Source: Caenorhabditis elegans (lineage: Eukaryota; Nematoda; Chromadorea; Rhabditida; Rhabditidae). From it: DNA of 64,000 bases. Shown piece after piece: positions 37,701 to 48,774 of this stretch. Below the pieces are notes generated by a model, which had not been told where the DNA came from, did no database searches, and saw only the letters and a program-made list of their open reading frames with translations. The stretch's first letter is position 1. Each line of letters opens with the position of its first letter. The position numbers were made by a program, and so were the translations under genes. Location: positions 1,302,001-1,366,000 of the forward strand of contig NC_003280.10 in the NCBI RefSeq assembly GCF_000002985.6, given 5' to 3'.

Positions 37701-40700
37701 GGAGACACGTACCATCAATTCCACCACTGGTACCAATGGAATTGGCTCAGCCGGAGCAGCAGGGAAAATCGATCCCTGTGCTCATTTGGAGACACCTATA
37801 TCACCTCATAGTGAGTTTAAAAGTTCTAAAAATGTGCAAAAAGTAGATATTGGAAAAAAAAAGTTTTAAAAAATTGAAAAAAAAAATTATTTTTTTTGAA
37901 ATTTTTTCCCAATTGTTTTTCTAAACTTAAAACTGAACATATTATATGTTCTTAAACAGTAAAACCTTTTTTTTCTAACAAATAATATTACACAAAAGAA
38001 TTAACCCACGTGGGTATTGAACCCCTGACCTTCTACGCCACAGCTCTCGTAAATCCCACTGCGCCATTTGAGCACTTTTTCCAAAATTAGCACAAAAATC
38101 CCAAAAAAATCACTTTCAAATAGTAAAAGTGTGTGCATTTCCATCTCAGCACATCACGTAAAAGACAATTGACCCACGTGGGGATCGAACCCCGGACCTT
38201 TTGCGCGATAACTCTGGAAAATCCCACTGCGCCACTTGGGCACTTTTTTAAAAAAATTTTCTAAAAACTTGAAAACTCATTCAAAAACCATATTTGCAGT
38301 ATTTTTCGGCTATTTCTAGATCAGTTTTCTGAGAAAGAAGATATATAAAATGGCTATACATTTCTAACTAGGTTTAGGATGACACTGGAACTTTTTCTGT
38401 TTTTTTTGTCTTTTGGAAAAAAAAAGTTTTTGTAAACGAAAGTTTTATTTAGAGTATTAAAAAAAATCCTGGAAAACTCAAAATTCTGAAAAAAACACTA
38501 ATTATTGCTCCCAGAAAAGAGCCATAAATCAAAAGTACTTGGGGTCATTTTTCAAAAAATTTTCCTCCATAAAACATATTATTTTCCGTTAGTACTTTTA
38601 TATAGACCAGAATCTACTTTTTTTTGATGTCTAGGGCTCAATGAGCACATTTTCGTAAACTTTTCCCAATTTTGAAATTTCATCAACCATAGGTTTTTAG
38701 ATTTTTGGTAAAATGGCTGAGTAGCGACCCAGTTAACCACTGTAATACGGAGCTAAAATTTAGAAAATATTGAAAGTTGATGTATCCCAATTTTCATAAA
38801 GTTGTGAGAAATTTAATTTCAAAGTTTTTTTTCTTCAAATTTGAAATTTAGAAAATTGCGAAATTTCTCAAAAATCTCCGATTTTGACCTTATTTTCAAT
38901 TATTCCAATTTTTCATCATTTTCACTGAATTTAGCGTCAAAAATCGACTTCAATCCCAATTTTTTAGCCCTCCAGCTTAACTTTTGCAAATTAGCTGAGT
39001 AGCGACCCAGTTAACCATTGTGATACGGAGTTTCGTCAGTTTTAGTGCTAGAAAGTTGAAACTTTTCGCGGATGAAGTGAAAAGCTGTGCTGATGCTTAT
39101 AAAGTTAATGTGATTTAGATGAATTTAGCCTGAAATTTTATAATGTGAAAAAAAAATTTGTAAAAAAAAATTAAAATTAAAATTTTAAATAACTTGAAAA
39201 AAAAATTCCAGTACAAAATTCAAATTTCTCGCTATTTTCCACTCTTTCTTGCTTTAGTTTTGTGAAGTTTCTAGCTCAATTTTTACCATTCTGGGGTACT
39301 GTAGCCCCAAAAATACGCAAACACTGCGCACCACCTTACGCCAAAATGCACAGAATCCTTAAATTGTCTGAAAAAGCTGTTTTAGTGGTAAAAAATGACG
39401 GTGAATTTGATTTTCAATGTGAAAATTAACAAAATTTCATATTTTTCGAGATATGGAGCTCGCCGAGTTCGCTGTGAAATTTGTGAAAAAAAAATTTTTA
39501 TCCAAAATTTTTTTAAAATTTTTCCATTTTGTAATTCCTTGTGCAATTGAATTTGACCTAATGAAAATGCGTAGCTCTTTTGGAGGATGGGAAATTTAAT
39601 TTCCTGATGCTTCTCCCGAGCACCAAAAACGTCATAAACACATGCTCTTCTTCTTCCTCTTCTCCCCCATTTTCCAAAAGTCGTCGGGAGAATCTGTGTT
39701 GTGAATTTCTTTCGCTATCTCTTTTCCTTCTTCTTTTGAGCATTGAAAGAGGGAACAAAATGCTCGCCTTCCCTCCTTCCATGGAGCAGTTGACACCACC
39801 ACTAGGGGGCCCCCTCTTGTCCCCTTTTTATCGATTTCTTTTTCCCCGTTTTTCTTGGTTTTGCTAGTGTTCTACCAACTAAAAATTTACACTTTTGTAA
39901 AAAACTAAAGGCTTTAAAACATTTTTTGAGTTGAGGAAATTTTTTTGAAAAATTTCGAAAAAAACATTTTTTTTTTGAGAAAAATTTTTTTTGAGAAAAT
40001 TTTCTCCTGATTTTCGAACTTTTCTTTTACTTATTAAAATGAGCATAATTTTTTACATATATCCCTGAATTCTCAGCCATTTCCCACTGAAACTGACCAT
40101 ACTCCGTATCACAATGGTTAACTGGGTCGCTACTCAGTCAATCTGCCAAAATCCCCTTTGTATGATTTCGTTAGGGTCCTAATAACTAAAATATAAAATT
40201 TTGTACAAAAATTAAAGGTTTTTAGTACTTTTCTGAATTCGTTTTTTTTTGAAAATTTTCGAAAAAAACAATTTTTTTGAGAAATTATTTTTTCAAAAAT
40301 TTTTTTCTTCAGATTTTTGCATTTTGCATCTACTTATCAAAATGAGCATAATTTTTCACGTATATCCCTAAATTTTCAGCCATTTCCCACTAAAACTGAC
40401 AAAACTCCGTATCAGTATGGTTAGCTAGGCCGCTACACAGCCAATTTACCAAATTTTGAGCTAAAGCAGTGAAATTTTGAGATTAAATATAATTTTGTAC
40501 GCTGAATTCACTAAAAGTAGTCAAAACTTGAAAAAGTTTTAATATTTCCTCTGAAATATTAAAAAAAACAATTTTTTTCGAAAAATTTCGAAAATACATT
40601 TTTTTTTTTGAGAAAATTTTTTTTTAGATTTCTGCACTTTTCTTCTACTTATCAAAATGAGCAAAAATTGTTACTTATATCCCTGAATTTTCAGCAATCT

Positions 40701-43700
40701 CCCACTGAAACTGACAAAACTCGGTATCACAATGGTTAACTGGGTCGCTACTCAGTCAATCTGCCAAAATCCCCTTTGTACGATTTTGTTAGGGTCCTAA
40801 TAACTAAAATATAGAATTTTGTCCAAAAATTAAAAGGTTTTTAGTACTTTTCTGAATTCTGAATTGGAATTTTTTGGAAAAACTTCGAAAAAAAATTTTT
40901 TTTTGAGAAATTATTTTTTCAAAAAATTTTTTTTTCCAGATTTTTGCATTTTGCATCTACTTATCAAAATGAGCATAATTTTTCACATTTATCCCTAAAT
41001 TTTCAGCCATTTCCCACTAAAACTGACAAAACTCCGTATCAGTATGGTTAACTAGGCCGCTACTCAGCCAATTTACCAAATTTTGAGCTAAAGCAGTGAA
41101 ATTTTGAGATTAAATATAATTTTGTACGCTGAATTCACTAAAAGTAGTCAAAACTTGAAAAAGTTTTAATATTTCTAGCTAGCACTAAAACTGACAAAAC
41201 TGCGTATCACAATGGTTAACTGGGTCGCTACTCAGTGAATTTGTAAAAATTGAGCTAGAGGGCTAAAAAATTGGGATTAGGATCGATTTTTGACGCTGAA
41301 ATCCGTGAAAATAATGAAACATTTGCAAAATTGCGAAATTATTGTGAAAATGTAGAAAATTTCCGAAATTTCGCAACATTTTTCCCGAAATTGTTGTAAA
41401 TCGTTTTTTTTTTTGCGAATTTTTGCGATTTTTGCGATTAATTTTACTTTTTACATAGCCTCCCAACTTTCAAGTTTTTTTGCAGCTAAATCCCATTAAA
41501 CTGACAAAACTCCGTATCACAGAGGTTAACTGAGCCGATACTCAGCGAATTTACCAAAAATTGAGCTGGGGAGCTGGAAATTCTCTTTTTTTTAATAATT
41601 TTGAGTATTTGTCTCAAAGTCAGCACATTTTGAAATGTACATGCCTAGGTTTCCAGCTCAATTTTTGGTATATTGGCTGAGTAGCGACCCAGTTAACCAT
41701 TGTGATACGGAGTTTTGCCAATTAAGTGGAAAATCGCAGAAATTTTTGGGAAATGTGTAGAAATGCATATCCTAGTATAAAATTGATTTTAGATTTCTTA
41801 AAGTTTCGAAAAAAATGTTTTAGGAAATTTTGAAATTTTCGAAAATCTCGAAAAAAATTTTTTTTTTTTTTAAATTAGTTTCCTTCAGAAATCAATAATT
41901 TTCTCGTGTTCCCTGTCACATCGGGTGTTCCCTTCCTTAGTCAGCCAGCTGACTAATCCAATTTGATGTCCTTCTCATGCACTAGGGCTCGCAGAGCTCT
42001 CAGAGGAAATGGTGGCTCATTAGAAATGAATGTGTGTTTGTGCTCACTCACAGACATATATGTATCTGTCATTGACATTTTTATGCTTGCTCTGACGTAG
42101 CAAAAAACTATATTTATTTTCATTTTGGAGAAAAAAATAATTTCGAAAAAAAAATTTTTTTGAACTTTTTTGCCCAAATTATATTTTTGTTTTGAAAAAG
42201 TTAAACATTAAATTTATTCATTGAAATGTAAATATTTTGTTGCTTGAATTCTAAAAATTTCAGTCATTTCCTACTAAAACTGACAAAACTCAAACTAATT
42301 GAGCCGCTACGCAGCCAATTTTTCAGAAATTAAGTTACCAGGCTGAAAATTTTTTTTTTTTTTTAATTTTTTTAAAATTTTTTTCTCAGCTGTAACAACA
42401 GTTTTGTGTACATTTTCAAAATCAGCACTGTATTTTAGGCCGTGACATGAATTTTCAGCCAATTCCCACCAAAACTGACAAAACTCCGTATCACAGTGGT
42501 TAACTGAGTCGCTACTCAGCTAATATGCCAAAAATGAGCTAGAGCGCTGAAAATTTAGGGATAGAAGATAATTTTTACGTTAAACCTAGTAAAAATAGTT
42601 GTAAACTTGGAGAGTTGAAAATTCCACCAAAAAATCCCAATTTTCAAGATATTTCGCAATACTAAAAATTTAAGGCGATCCGAGTGGGATTATCGAAAAT
42701 TTTGTCAGAAATTTTTCGGAACAAGTTTTGGTCCACTTTTCCCGCCAAGAAACACATGATTGATGCCTTAAGATGCCAATTCATCATTTTTTTCGGGGGT
42801 TCAGGGACCAGGGACCCCGTTTTCTCCTTTTGGAAGAAGACGGAGAAGAAGAACATATCCAATTCCATTTGCTGCGTCTCTTACCATCTTCGTACTCTCT
42901 CGGGCCCGGTTTAATGCGTTAGTCGTAGGCAATTCTGCATTGGAGCTCCATGAGCCAAATGGCTCCGAGCCAACAAATAATTACGTCATTTTATTTCATT
43001 TTTTCCCTCTCTATATTTTTCATTGAGTAAGGGGAGGCAATCGAGATGTTTTATTCGTTTTACTCGGCTAAATTTCAGTTTTGGTGTTTTTTTCAGAAAG
43101 TTTTACTAATTTTCAGGTATTAAAACTGAAATTCAAAAATTTTTATTACGACATTCGAATTCACCACATTTTTCTACCCCTGGGGCCTTTTTTCCAGCAA
43201 TTTTGAAGAATTTCTGCATTTTGTCGTGAGGTGCTCGGTGTTTGCGTATTTTAGGGCTACAGTAACCCAACATTTTAAAATTGGACGATAGGGTACTGAA
43301 AAACATGCTCCTGTAGTGAAAAATGACGAAGATTTTGTAGTTAAAACGTTGAAATTTTGATTTTTCTGGTAAAAATGTCGTTTTTTAGTGTTGGGAGGTT
43401 TCTCGATTTTTTTTTTCAATTTTTTCTCAAATTTTATGAAATAATCTTTACAAAATTCGTATTCAGCACATTTTTCTACCTTGAAAACCACTTTTCCAGC
43501 AATTTTAAAGATTTTCTGCATTTTGTCGTGAGGTGCTCGGTGTTTGCGTACTTTTGGAACTACAGTACACCAATTTATTTAAAAGTTGCTCTAGAGTTTT
43601 GGAAAATATGATTTTATTAGTAAAAAATGCCGTTAAATTCAAATTTGGCAACCAAAACTTTTGAAATTTTAGTTTTCCCTGTCAAACTTTCGAAAATTGG

Positions 43701-46700
43701 ATTTTTCCGATTTTTCTTCATTTTTTGGTAAATTTACCAAGTTTTTTGAAATTTTTCATTAAGAAATTTAAATCCAGCGCGTTTTCATACCCCGAGAATC
43801 ACTTTTTACGCAAATTTGAAGTTTTTCTGCATTTTGTCGTGAGGTGCTCGGTGTTTGCGTACTTTTGGGGCTACAGTACCCCTGAAATTTGAAATTGAGC
43901 GTTGGGGGCTTCTCAAGCGTGGAAAATGGCAAAAAATCTGGTTTTTGTAGTGAAAAAATGTCTAATTCTAGTAAATATAGTGATTTTTTTTGAAATTCAA
44001 AATTTTTTTCTCACTTTTTTTCACAAACTTCAAATTAGCACCAAACCTATTCAATATATAAATTTTCAGTATTCCAATCGGTACTCCCATCCCCTACACC
44101 ATCATCATCCGGCCGTCGTCTTCCAGCCCTTCCAATCAACTCAGCCGCCCTGCTCCGCCGTATTCCGATGGCTTCAATACCTCCAAACCCCCCGCAAAAA
44201 CATCAGGACCATCAATTATGTTTTATGGATGGAATGGCTGATTCAATGATGGAAAGAAGTAGTTTAGGAATGGAAGATTCATATTATGAAGAGGACGGAA
44301 TTAATGGGAATCGGAGGAGACGGCAGCAGAGAAAATGTGAGCATTTTTGAGCGATTTTGCTGAAAATTGGTGTTAAAATTCAGTTAGAATGGCTTCAAAT
44401 TTGCAAAATTACAAGAAAATTAAGTTTTTGATCTCGAAAATTCAAATTCCCGCCGACCGCGTGTTGCAAGCGCGCTCCAATGATAAACTAGCCAAAAACT
44501 CGATTTTCTCTGTCAAAAACAAAAGGAACCTGCTAAATTTTACCAGAAACAACCCAATATCTAGTATACTACTCAAAAATTTAAATTCCCGCTGGCCGTA
44601 TAACGCAATCGCGCTCCAATGATAAACTAGTCAAAAACGTGTTTTCTAAGTGGAAATTAATTTTTTTTTCAAGAAAAATTGTTTTTTTAAAGTTTTTTTT
44701 CACTAAAATTGTTTAATTTTTGACTTAAAACTCTGAAAACTGGCATAAAATCTAGTTTATAACTCAAAATATCGAATTTCCGCCGACCGTAAAATGCAAG
44801 TGTGCTCCAATGAAAAACTTGCTTCAATTTTTGGTTTTATGCTGAAATTTGGAAATGTTCATTGTAAAAATACAGTATCTACATTGAAACTTGTGTAAAT
44901 TTAAACTATAATTTAAAAAAAATCAAATTCCCGCCGACCGAATGTTGCAACTGCGCTCTAGTGATAAACTAGCTGAAATTTTGGTTTTCCTTGTAAAAAA
45001 CTAAAGTTTTCATATTAAATCCTACTTAAGTTTTGATAAAAACCATAAAAATTTAATTTCGTCTTTCAAAAGTTTGAATTCCCGCCGGCCATATGATGCA
45101 AGTGCGCTCCAATGAGAAAATCGCCAAAATTTTGAATTTTCGCTTTAAAAATGGAGTTTTTAATTTTAAAAAAAAGCTTAGCTTTTCAGCTTTACGATCG
45201 GAAGAAACAAGTAATTTTGAAATTTCTTGTAAATGCAAGTGCGCTCCAATGAGAAATTTATCAAAAAATCCGAACTTTCCCGCTTCTGTCCCCGCTAGTT
45301 TTGCTCATTTTAGCCTTCTTCTCTCCAGATGACTCATCTGGAGTCTCATCGTGCACAACTTCGGACAGTCAAAATCCTACGCACCGGGTCCAGTCGGCTT
45401 TTCATCCGAGGTAAAATTTTCAGATTGAAAATTTTTGAAAATTTTTTTCTGAAAAATCCTAAAATTTCAGACACCCCGACGAGCTTTTACTGGAAATCGG
45501 AGACGCTGTACACGTTGACCGGACTGCTGACGATCATTGGTCTTATGGTGGGTTACTGTAGATGTTGGCGAATTTTAAATGGAAATTTTTTTTAGGTACA
45601 AACTTGCGAACTGGTCAATCAGGGATCTTCCCAGCTTCTATAGTGTGTGAAATTGACTTGGTGGAGGAAATTTGTTTGGGAGCTCTGCCGACTAATGCAA
45701 CCAGTAAGTTTTCTATAAATTTGCTTTTTGGAGCAAATCTCTAGCTCCACTCTAAGCAAAGTTATGAGAGTTTAAAGAATTGGCTGAGTAGCGACTCAAA
45801 CTCCGTATCACAGTTTGAAAATTAGTTCAATCAACCTAAAATTTTATGATCTACATTTTTGTCTCTTGCACCATGTTTCTATCTCTACTCCCGACTAAGT
45901 TATGAGTGTTTTAATATTGGCAGAGTAGCGACCCGGTTAACCACTGTGATACGGAGTTTGCTCAAAAGTTGATAAATTTTCATGAAAAATTGGAAATCGG
46001 CGCAGTTGCATATAGGATTTTCATTGATGTAGATTTTGAAATGTGCCGTCCTATAATTTTCGAGTAATGACACGATTAAGAATTGGCTGAGTAGCGACTC
46101 AGGCTACGTATCGCCCTTGAAATTAATTTCAAAAAATGTAAAATTTGATCTTCCACAGTTTTGTCTCTGACGCCATGTTTCTATCTCTACTCCCAACTGA
46201 GTTATGAGTGTTTTAATATTGGCTGAGTAGCGACCCGGTTAACCATTGTGATACGGAGTTTGCCCAAAAGTTGATGAATTTGCGTGAAAATTTAGGAGTA
46301 GATAGAGTTTAACATGGGCTTTTCAGAAATATAAGTCTGAAATTACATTTTTGAGAATTTAAGTCGCTACTCAGCCAATATTTAAAACGTTCATAACTTT
46401 GTTGGGAGTTGAGCTACAAATTTGCTCCAAAAGACAAAAATGTAGAGCATAACATTTTACATCCAATGGCAGTGTAATGCATAAAAAATTTTCCAGAAAT
46501 TCTATCAGGCGACCGTGATACCTTCTACCTGACAATGCTCGCCTCCATCGAGGTGGCTCACCATAAGGGAAACGACGTTCTGACGCAGGCAATGAACAAA
46601 GTTTTGTCAATGTACAAAAATTCGGAAGAGATTATCGTACCGCAGACTGTACTAATGGAGATTTCATTTCGAGGAATTCATGTCATTGATAAAAGGCGGA

Positions 46701-48035
46701 AAAATGTAAGTTCCTTTCGGTTTTGACCCTGAAAACTCAATTTTTATTTATTTTTGATATAATTTTCGGAATCAGCGCAAAAAGTCACCCTAGAAGAAGT
46801 TCTCTATACGCTCTAGCTATAATTTTAAAAATTGGGGTTACTGTAGCTCCAGTGGTACGCAAACACCGAGCGCATTACGCAAAAATGCACAGATTTTTGA
46901 AATTTGCTGATACTTGCTGTCTAGGTGTAAAAATTGATTTTAAAATTGATTTTTGTATTGAAAATTATTTTGAAGATCGTTAAAATCATTTTTTAAGAGT
47001 GTTTGGCAAATCTTTCGAAATTTCTAATGGGTGAAATTATGGTTTGCCAAAATTAAGTGTGAAATTCGAATTCAGCGCATTTTTTCATTCCTAAACATTG
47101 TTTGCCCGTCCTTCTAGCGTGAATTTCAACTTTTTCGGGTTACTGTAGCTCCAAGAGTACGCAAACACCGAGTGCCTCACGCAAAAATGCACAGATTTTT
47201 GAAACTTTCTGAAACTTGCTTTCTTGGGGTAAAAACTAATTTTAAACTTGATTTTCATAAGGAAATTTCTTGAAATTCAAGTTTTCAGTTTGAAAATTGA
47301 GATTTTATAAAAAATAAAAATTAAATAAACCAATGGCGCAACTGGTAAGAGGTCCAACTGATAAGAAATAGGTTGCGGGTTCGACCCCCCGCTCTGGTCA
47401 AACTTTTTTTATTTTTGTGTTTTGGGTTACTGTAGCTCCAAAAGTACGCAATCACCCCAATTTATCGATTTTTTTTGCAGTTCTTCCAATGTCCAATGTT
47501 CGACTTCTTCTACAGTCTTCAAAATATCTCATTCTGCGGCGCCCATCCAAAACAGCTAAAGTAAGTGTGCTACAGTATCCCGCGGGACTACTGTAATTTG
47601 ACCGACCTATTTTCAGATATTTCGGATTTATCACGAAACACCCGTTGCTGCCACGTTTCGCTTGCCACGTGTTCATGTCCAAAAATACGACACAGCCGAT
47701 TGTAGAGGCTATTGGGTACGGTATTCAGGGGGTTACTGTAGAATTGGCGGGGATCCTGGATTGAAAATGATTACTGTAGTTTGACCTAGATTTAGTTTTT
47801 TGGTTACTGTAGCTTTGTGGGATCCAGGATCGAAATTTTCATAGGATAACTGTAGTTTGACCTAGATCTCCTCTCTGGGTTACTGTAGATTTGACTGGAT
47901 CATGAATCAAAACTTGATTCGGATTACTGTACTTTGACCTAAATTTAGTTTTTTTTTTTCAGACGTGCTTTCAAACGATCTTATGATGAATATATGGCTT
48001 TTGCTCACCCCACGGAAGATATTTATTTGGAATAA
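25001..48035 (+). CDS. jip-1: JNK-interacting protein 1 (JIP1/2) scaffold with SH3 and PTB domains
   Basis: JIP1 tethers JNK-pathway kinases and links cargo to kinesin-1 light chain. Nineteen exons join in frame: 25001-25096, 25837-26049, 26667-26827, 27414-27571, 28324-28488, 29052-29159, 29243-29436, 30372-30670, 35065-35261, 35393-35672, 37686-37810, 44070-44336, 45329-45410, 45471-45547, 45596-45703, 46497-46705, 47481-47560, 47617-47715, 47963-48035 (TAA), giving 996 residues. The N-terminal half is acidic and low-complexity. A JNK-docking motif KKRPPNLAL lies at about 608-616 (basic residues, then L-x-L). The SH3 domain is at about 774-833 ([31 protein letters not shown]). The PTB domain covers about 850-985. 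The C-terminus PTEDIYLE is the conserved JIP kinesin-light-chain-binding tail with its key Tyr. Introns 8 (4.4 kb) and 11 (6.3 kb) are packed with repeats and hold single-copy islands that may be internal promoters. I recall it as F56D12.4, with isoforms. Confidence 0.93.
26085..26648. repeat. TTTGTAG heptamer array in jip-1 intron 2
   Basis: Runs of TTTGTAG and TTTATAG with 7-base period, the longest at about 26407-26540, interrupted by sequences resembling the hairpin arms (GTCCGTCAGACCAA, CTAGCAGACC). It looks like slippage expansion of the core of the hairpin repeat. Similar short runs occur at 57776-58275. Confidence 0.85.
29892..30053. repeat. Head-to-head pair of tRNA-derived elements (pair 1)
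   Basis: One tRNA-like copy on the minus strand (29960-29892) and one on the plus strand (29984-30053) are separated by about 23 bases. Each has an A-box-like TGGCCTAGTGG (TGGCCCAGTGG on the minus copy) and a perfect B-box GGTTCGAGTCC. The plus copy has a T-arm with CGGGG/CCCCG pairing. The acceptor and anticodon arms are not convincing. Confidence 0.7.
31252..31411. repeat. Head-to-head pair of tRNA-derived elements (pair 2)
   Basis: Same design as pair 1, minus copy 31322-31252 and plus copy 31347-31411. Each has TGGCC[C/T]AGTGGCTAACAG and GGTTCGAGTCC. It lies in jip-1 intron 8. Confidence 0.7.
32041..32201. repeat. Head-to-head pair of tRNA-derived elements (pair 3)
   Basis: Minus copy 32108-32041, plus copy 32132-32201, with the same box motifs. 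The minus copy has lost a base next to the B-box (GGTTCGAGCCGC). Confidence 0.7.
33649..33808. repeat. Head-to-head pair of tRNA-derived elements (pair 4)
   Basis: Minus copy 33716-33649, plus copy 33739-33808. The flanks (CTGCAGAAAACTATGCAAAA before, TACGCAAACATC and AAAATGCACAG after) match those of the other pairs, so the palindrome travels inside a larger element that includes the TACTGTAG-type repeat. Confidence 0.7.
36270..36545 (+). promoter_or_regulatory. Single-copy island in jip-1 intron 10
   Basis: Between two repeat blocks lies a GC-richer stretch (CCGCCGGAGCAGTAATCTTG, CTCCGCCTCTTAGAGACGCA) with pyrimidine-rich ends. It resembles islands at 31620-31830, 39545-39870, 41890-42080 and 42690-43000 in the same gene. 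These could be enhancers or internal promoters for shorter JIP-1 isoforms. The only evidence is lack of repeats and composition. Confidence 0.25.
36560..37260. mobile_element. Palindromic GTCGGCCGCTATAACTTT element, jip-1 intron 10
   Basis: The left part (about 36570-36790, ending in TGAACAAAGTTACGGCGCCCGACATTTC in pieces) is the inverted counterpart of about 37070-37250 (GTCGGCCGCTGTAACTTTGTTCA). Two further copies of the CGGCCG...ATAACTTT motif lie between. The arms are about 200 bases and diverged. There is no open frame of note. Confidence 0.75.
38003..38243 (-). repeat. Two tRNA-derived elements in jip-1 intron 11
   Basis: Minus-strand copies at 38075-38003 and 38243-38171. Each has TGGCGCAGTGG near its start and a B-box-like GGTTCAATACC or GGTTCGATCCC near its end, with an ACCCACGTGGG end. 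They are 168 bases apart and direct repeats of each other. Confidence 0.65.
43140..43890. repeat. Tandem triplet of TACTGTAG-type elements, jip-1 intron 11
   Basis: TCTGCATTTTGTCGTGAGGT recurs at 43213, 43515 and 43826, with homologous flanks, giving a period of 302-311 bases. All three copies are in the same orientation. Confidence 0.85.
44440..45250. repeat. CCGCCGACCG...GCGCTCCAATGA repeats in jip-1 intron 12
   Basis: Six copies of AATTCCCGCCGACCG...TGCAAGTGCGCTCCAATGA at about 44448, 44585, 44780, 44930, 45080 and 45230 (last truncated). Two more lie at about 28648 and, reversed, 28785. Spacing here is about 135-195 bases. Confidence 0.85.
45780..46400. repeat. GTTAACTGGGTCGCTACTCAG repeats in jip-1 intron 15
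   Basis: Copies reversed at about 45920-45955 and 46220-46260, plus partial ones at 45782, 46085 and 46362. The units around 45840-45960 and 46145-46265 share flanks (TGCCATGTTTCTATCTCTACTCCC in pieces), again about 300 bases apart. Confidence 0.8.
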
Positions 48036-48345
48036 TTTTTTTTTAATTTTAAAATCAATTTGTCATCCACCTGATCTTGCTATTTTTGTAATACGGTTTT
48101 TTCCATTCATAATGAATTTTTTTTTATCTAAAAAAAGTTTCTTCGGAAGAATTCGGCTAAAAAGAGGTAAAGCTGAAGTTTTTTTGAATTTTGAATATCA
48201 AATTCAGATTTTCTGCGTAATTTTACTTTAGAAACATTTTTCGGCAAGCTTCCAGCGTCAGTTTCAAGTTTTCCGGGTTACTGTAGCTCCAGGAGTACGC
48301 AAACACCGAGCGTCTTACGCAAAAGTGCACAGATTCTTGGAATTT
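46780..48345. repeat. TACTGTAG-type elements at the 3' end of jip-1
   Basis: Copies at about 46835-46895, 47140-47205, 47420-47460 and 48270-48340. The first two are close duplicates about 305 bases apart. Several solitary GGTTACTGTAG fragments lie at 47735-47930 in intron 18. Confidence 0.8.
47331..47400 (+). repeat. tRNA-derived element in jip-1 intron 16
   Basis: TGGCGCAACTGGTAAGAG resembles a D-arm with A-box. GCGGGTTCGACCCCCCGC gives a good T-arm with five pairs. There is no clear acceptor stem, so a functional tRNA is unlikely. Confidence 0.6.
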
Positions 48346-48583
48346 GATGAAAACAGGCTGTCTGGGATGAAAAACATTTTTAAACACGAATTTCAGATGG
48401 AAAATGTTTGAAAAATGAGTTTGGAAGTTCAAAATCGAAATTTTCTTGAATTTTTCGAGTTTTTCGGCTTGAAATCCCGAATTTTATCTCATTTTAATAA
48501 TTTTTCGAATTTTAATGACAAAAATCAGAATATTCACAAAATTCCAGTCAGGAAACTTTTTTCCTGGAAATTTAAATTTTACT

Positions 48584-48650
48584 CCAATGGCGCAGTCGGT
48601 AAGAGAGATGGCTGGAAAGCAACAGACCAGGGTTCGACTCCCCGCGGTGG
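48584..48650 (+). repeat. tRNA-derived element downstream of jip-1
   Basis: TGGCGCAGTCGGTAAGAGAG and GGTTCGACTCC are at tRNA-like spacing. It is the same family as the minus-strand copies near 60.6, 60.9 and 63.7 kb. Confidence 0.6.
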
Positions 48651-48694
48651 TAAAAATTTTTTGTTTTCTTGTTTTTTGCTAGTTCATTACTTTG

Positions 48695-48708
48695 TTTATT
48701 AATTTATT
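48695..48708 (-). terminator. Poly(A) signals of the 48.8-53.6 kb minus-strand gene
   Basis: Two AATAAA motifs on the minus strand (48700-48695 and 48708-48703) lie 67-80 bases past the TGA at 48775, a normal distance for a worm 3' UTR. Confidence 0.6.
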
Positions 48709-48774
48709 CATAAGAAAACCCGTAAATATTTTTAAATTTCAAAATTTTCAACAAAAAAAAATCCCAAAAAAAAA

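Larger units (their letters stand above)
36060..42560. repeat. GTTAACTGGGTCGCTACTCAG repeat family in jip-1 introns 10-11
   Basis: The core CTCCGTATCACAATGGTTAA followed by CTGGGTCGCTACTCAGCCAA occurs at about 36085, 40100, 40400, 40725, 41035, 41190, 41510 and 42485, and reversed at about 38715, 38995 and 41670. A truncated copy is near 42285. Segments at 40010-40520 and 40640-41170 are near duplicates about 630 bases apart, each holding two cores. Confidence 0.85.
48036..48774. other. Tail-to-tail intergenic region
   Basis: Jip-1 and the next minus-strand gene converge here. No canonical AATAAA follows jip-1 closely. A TACTGTAG-type element spans about 48265-48345, a tRNA-derived element lies at 48584-48650, and TTTATT motifs at 48695-48708 serve the minus-strand gene. 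Nothing coding was found. Confidence 0.6.

Noticed and set aside
47331..47400. Functional tRNA gene
   Set aside because: A- and B-box and T-arm are present, but no acceptor stem or standard anticodon arm can be drawn, and related sequences are dispersed nearby. It is better read as a tRNA-derived repeat.
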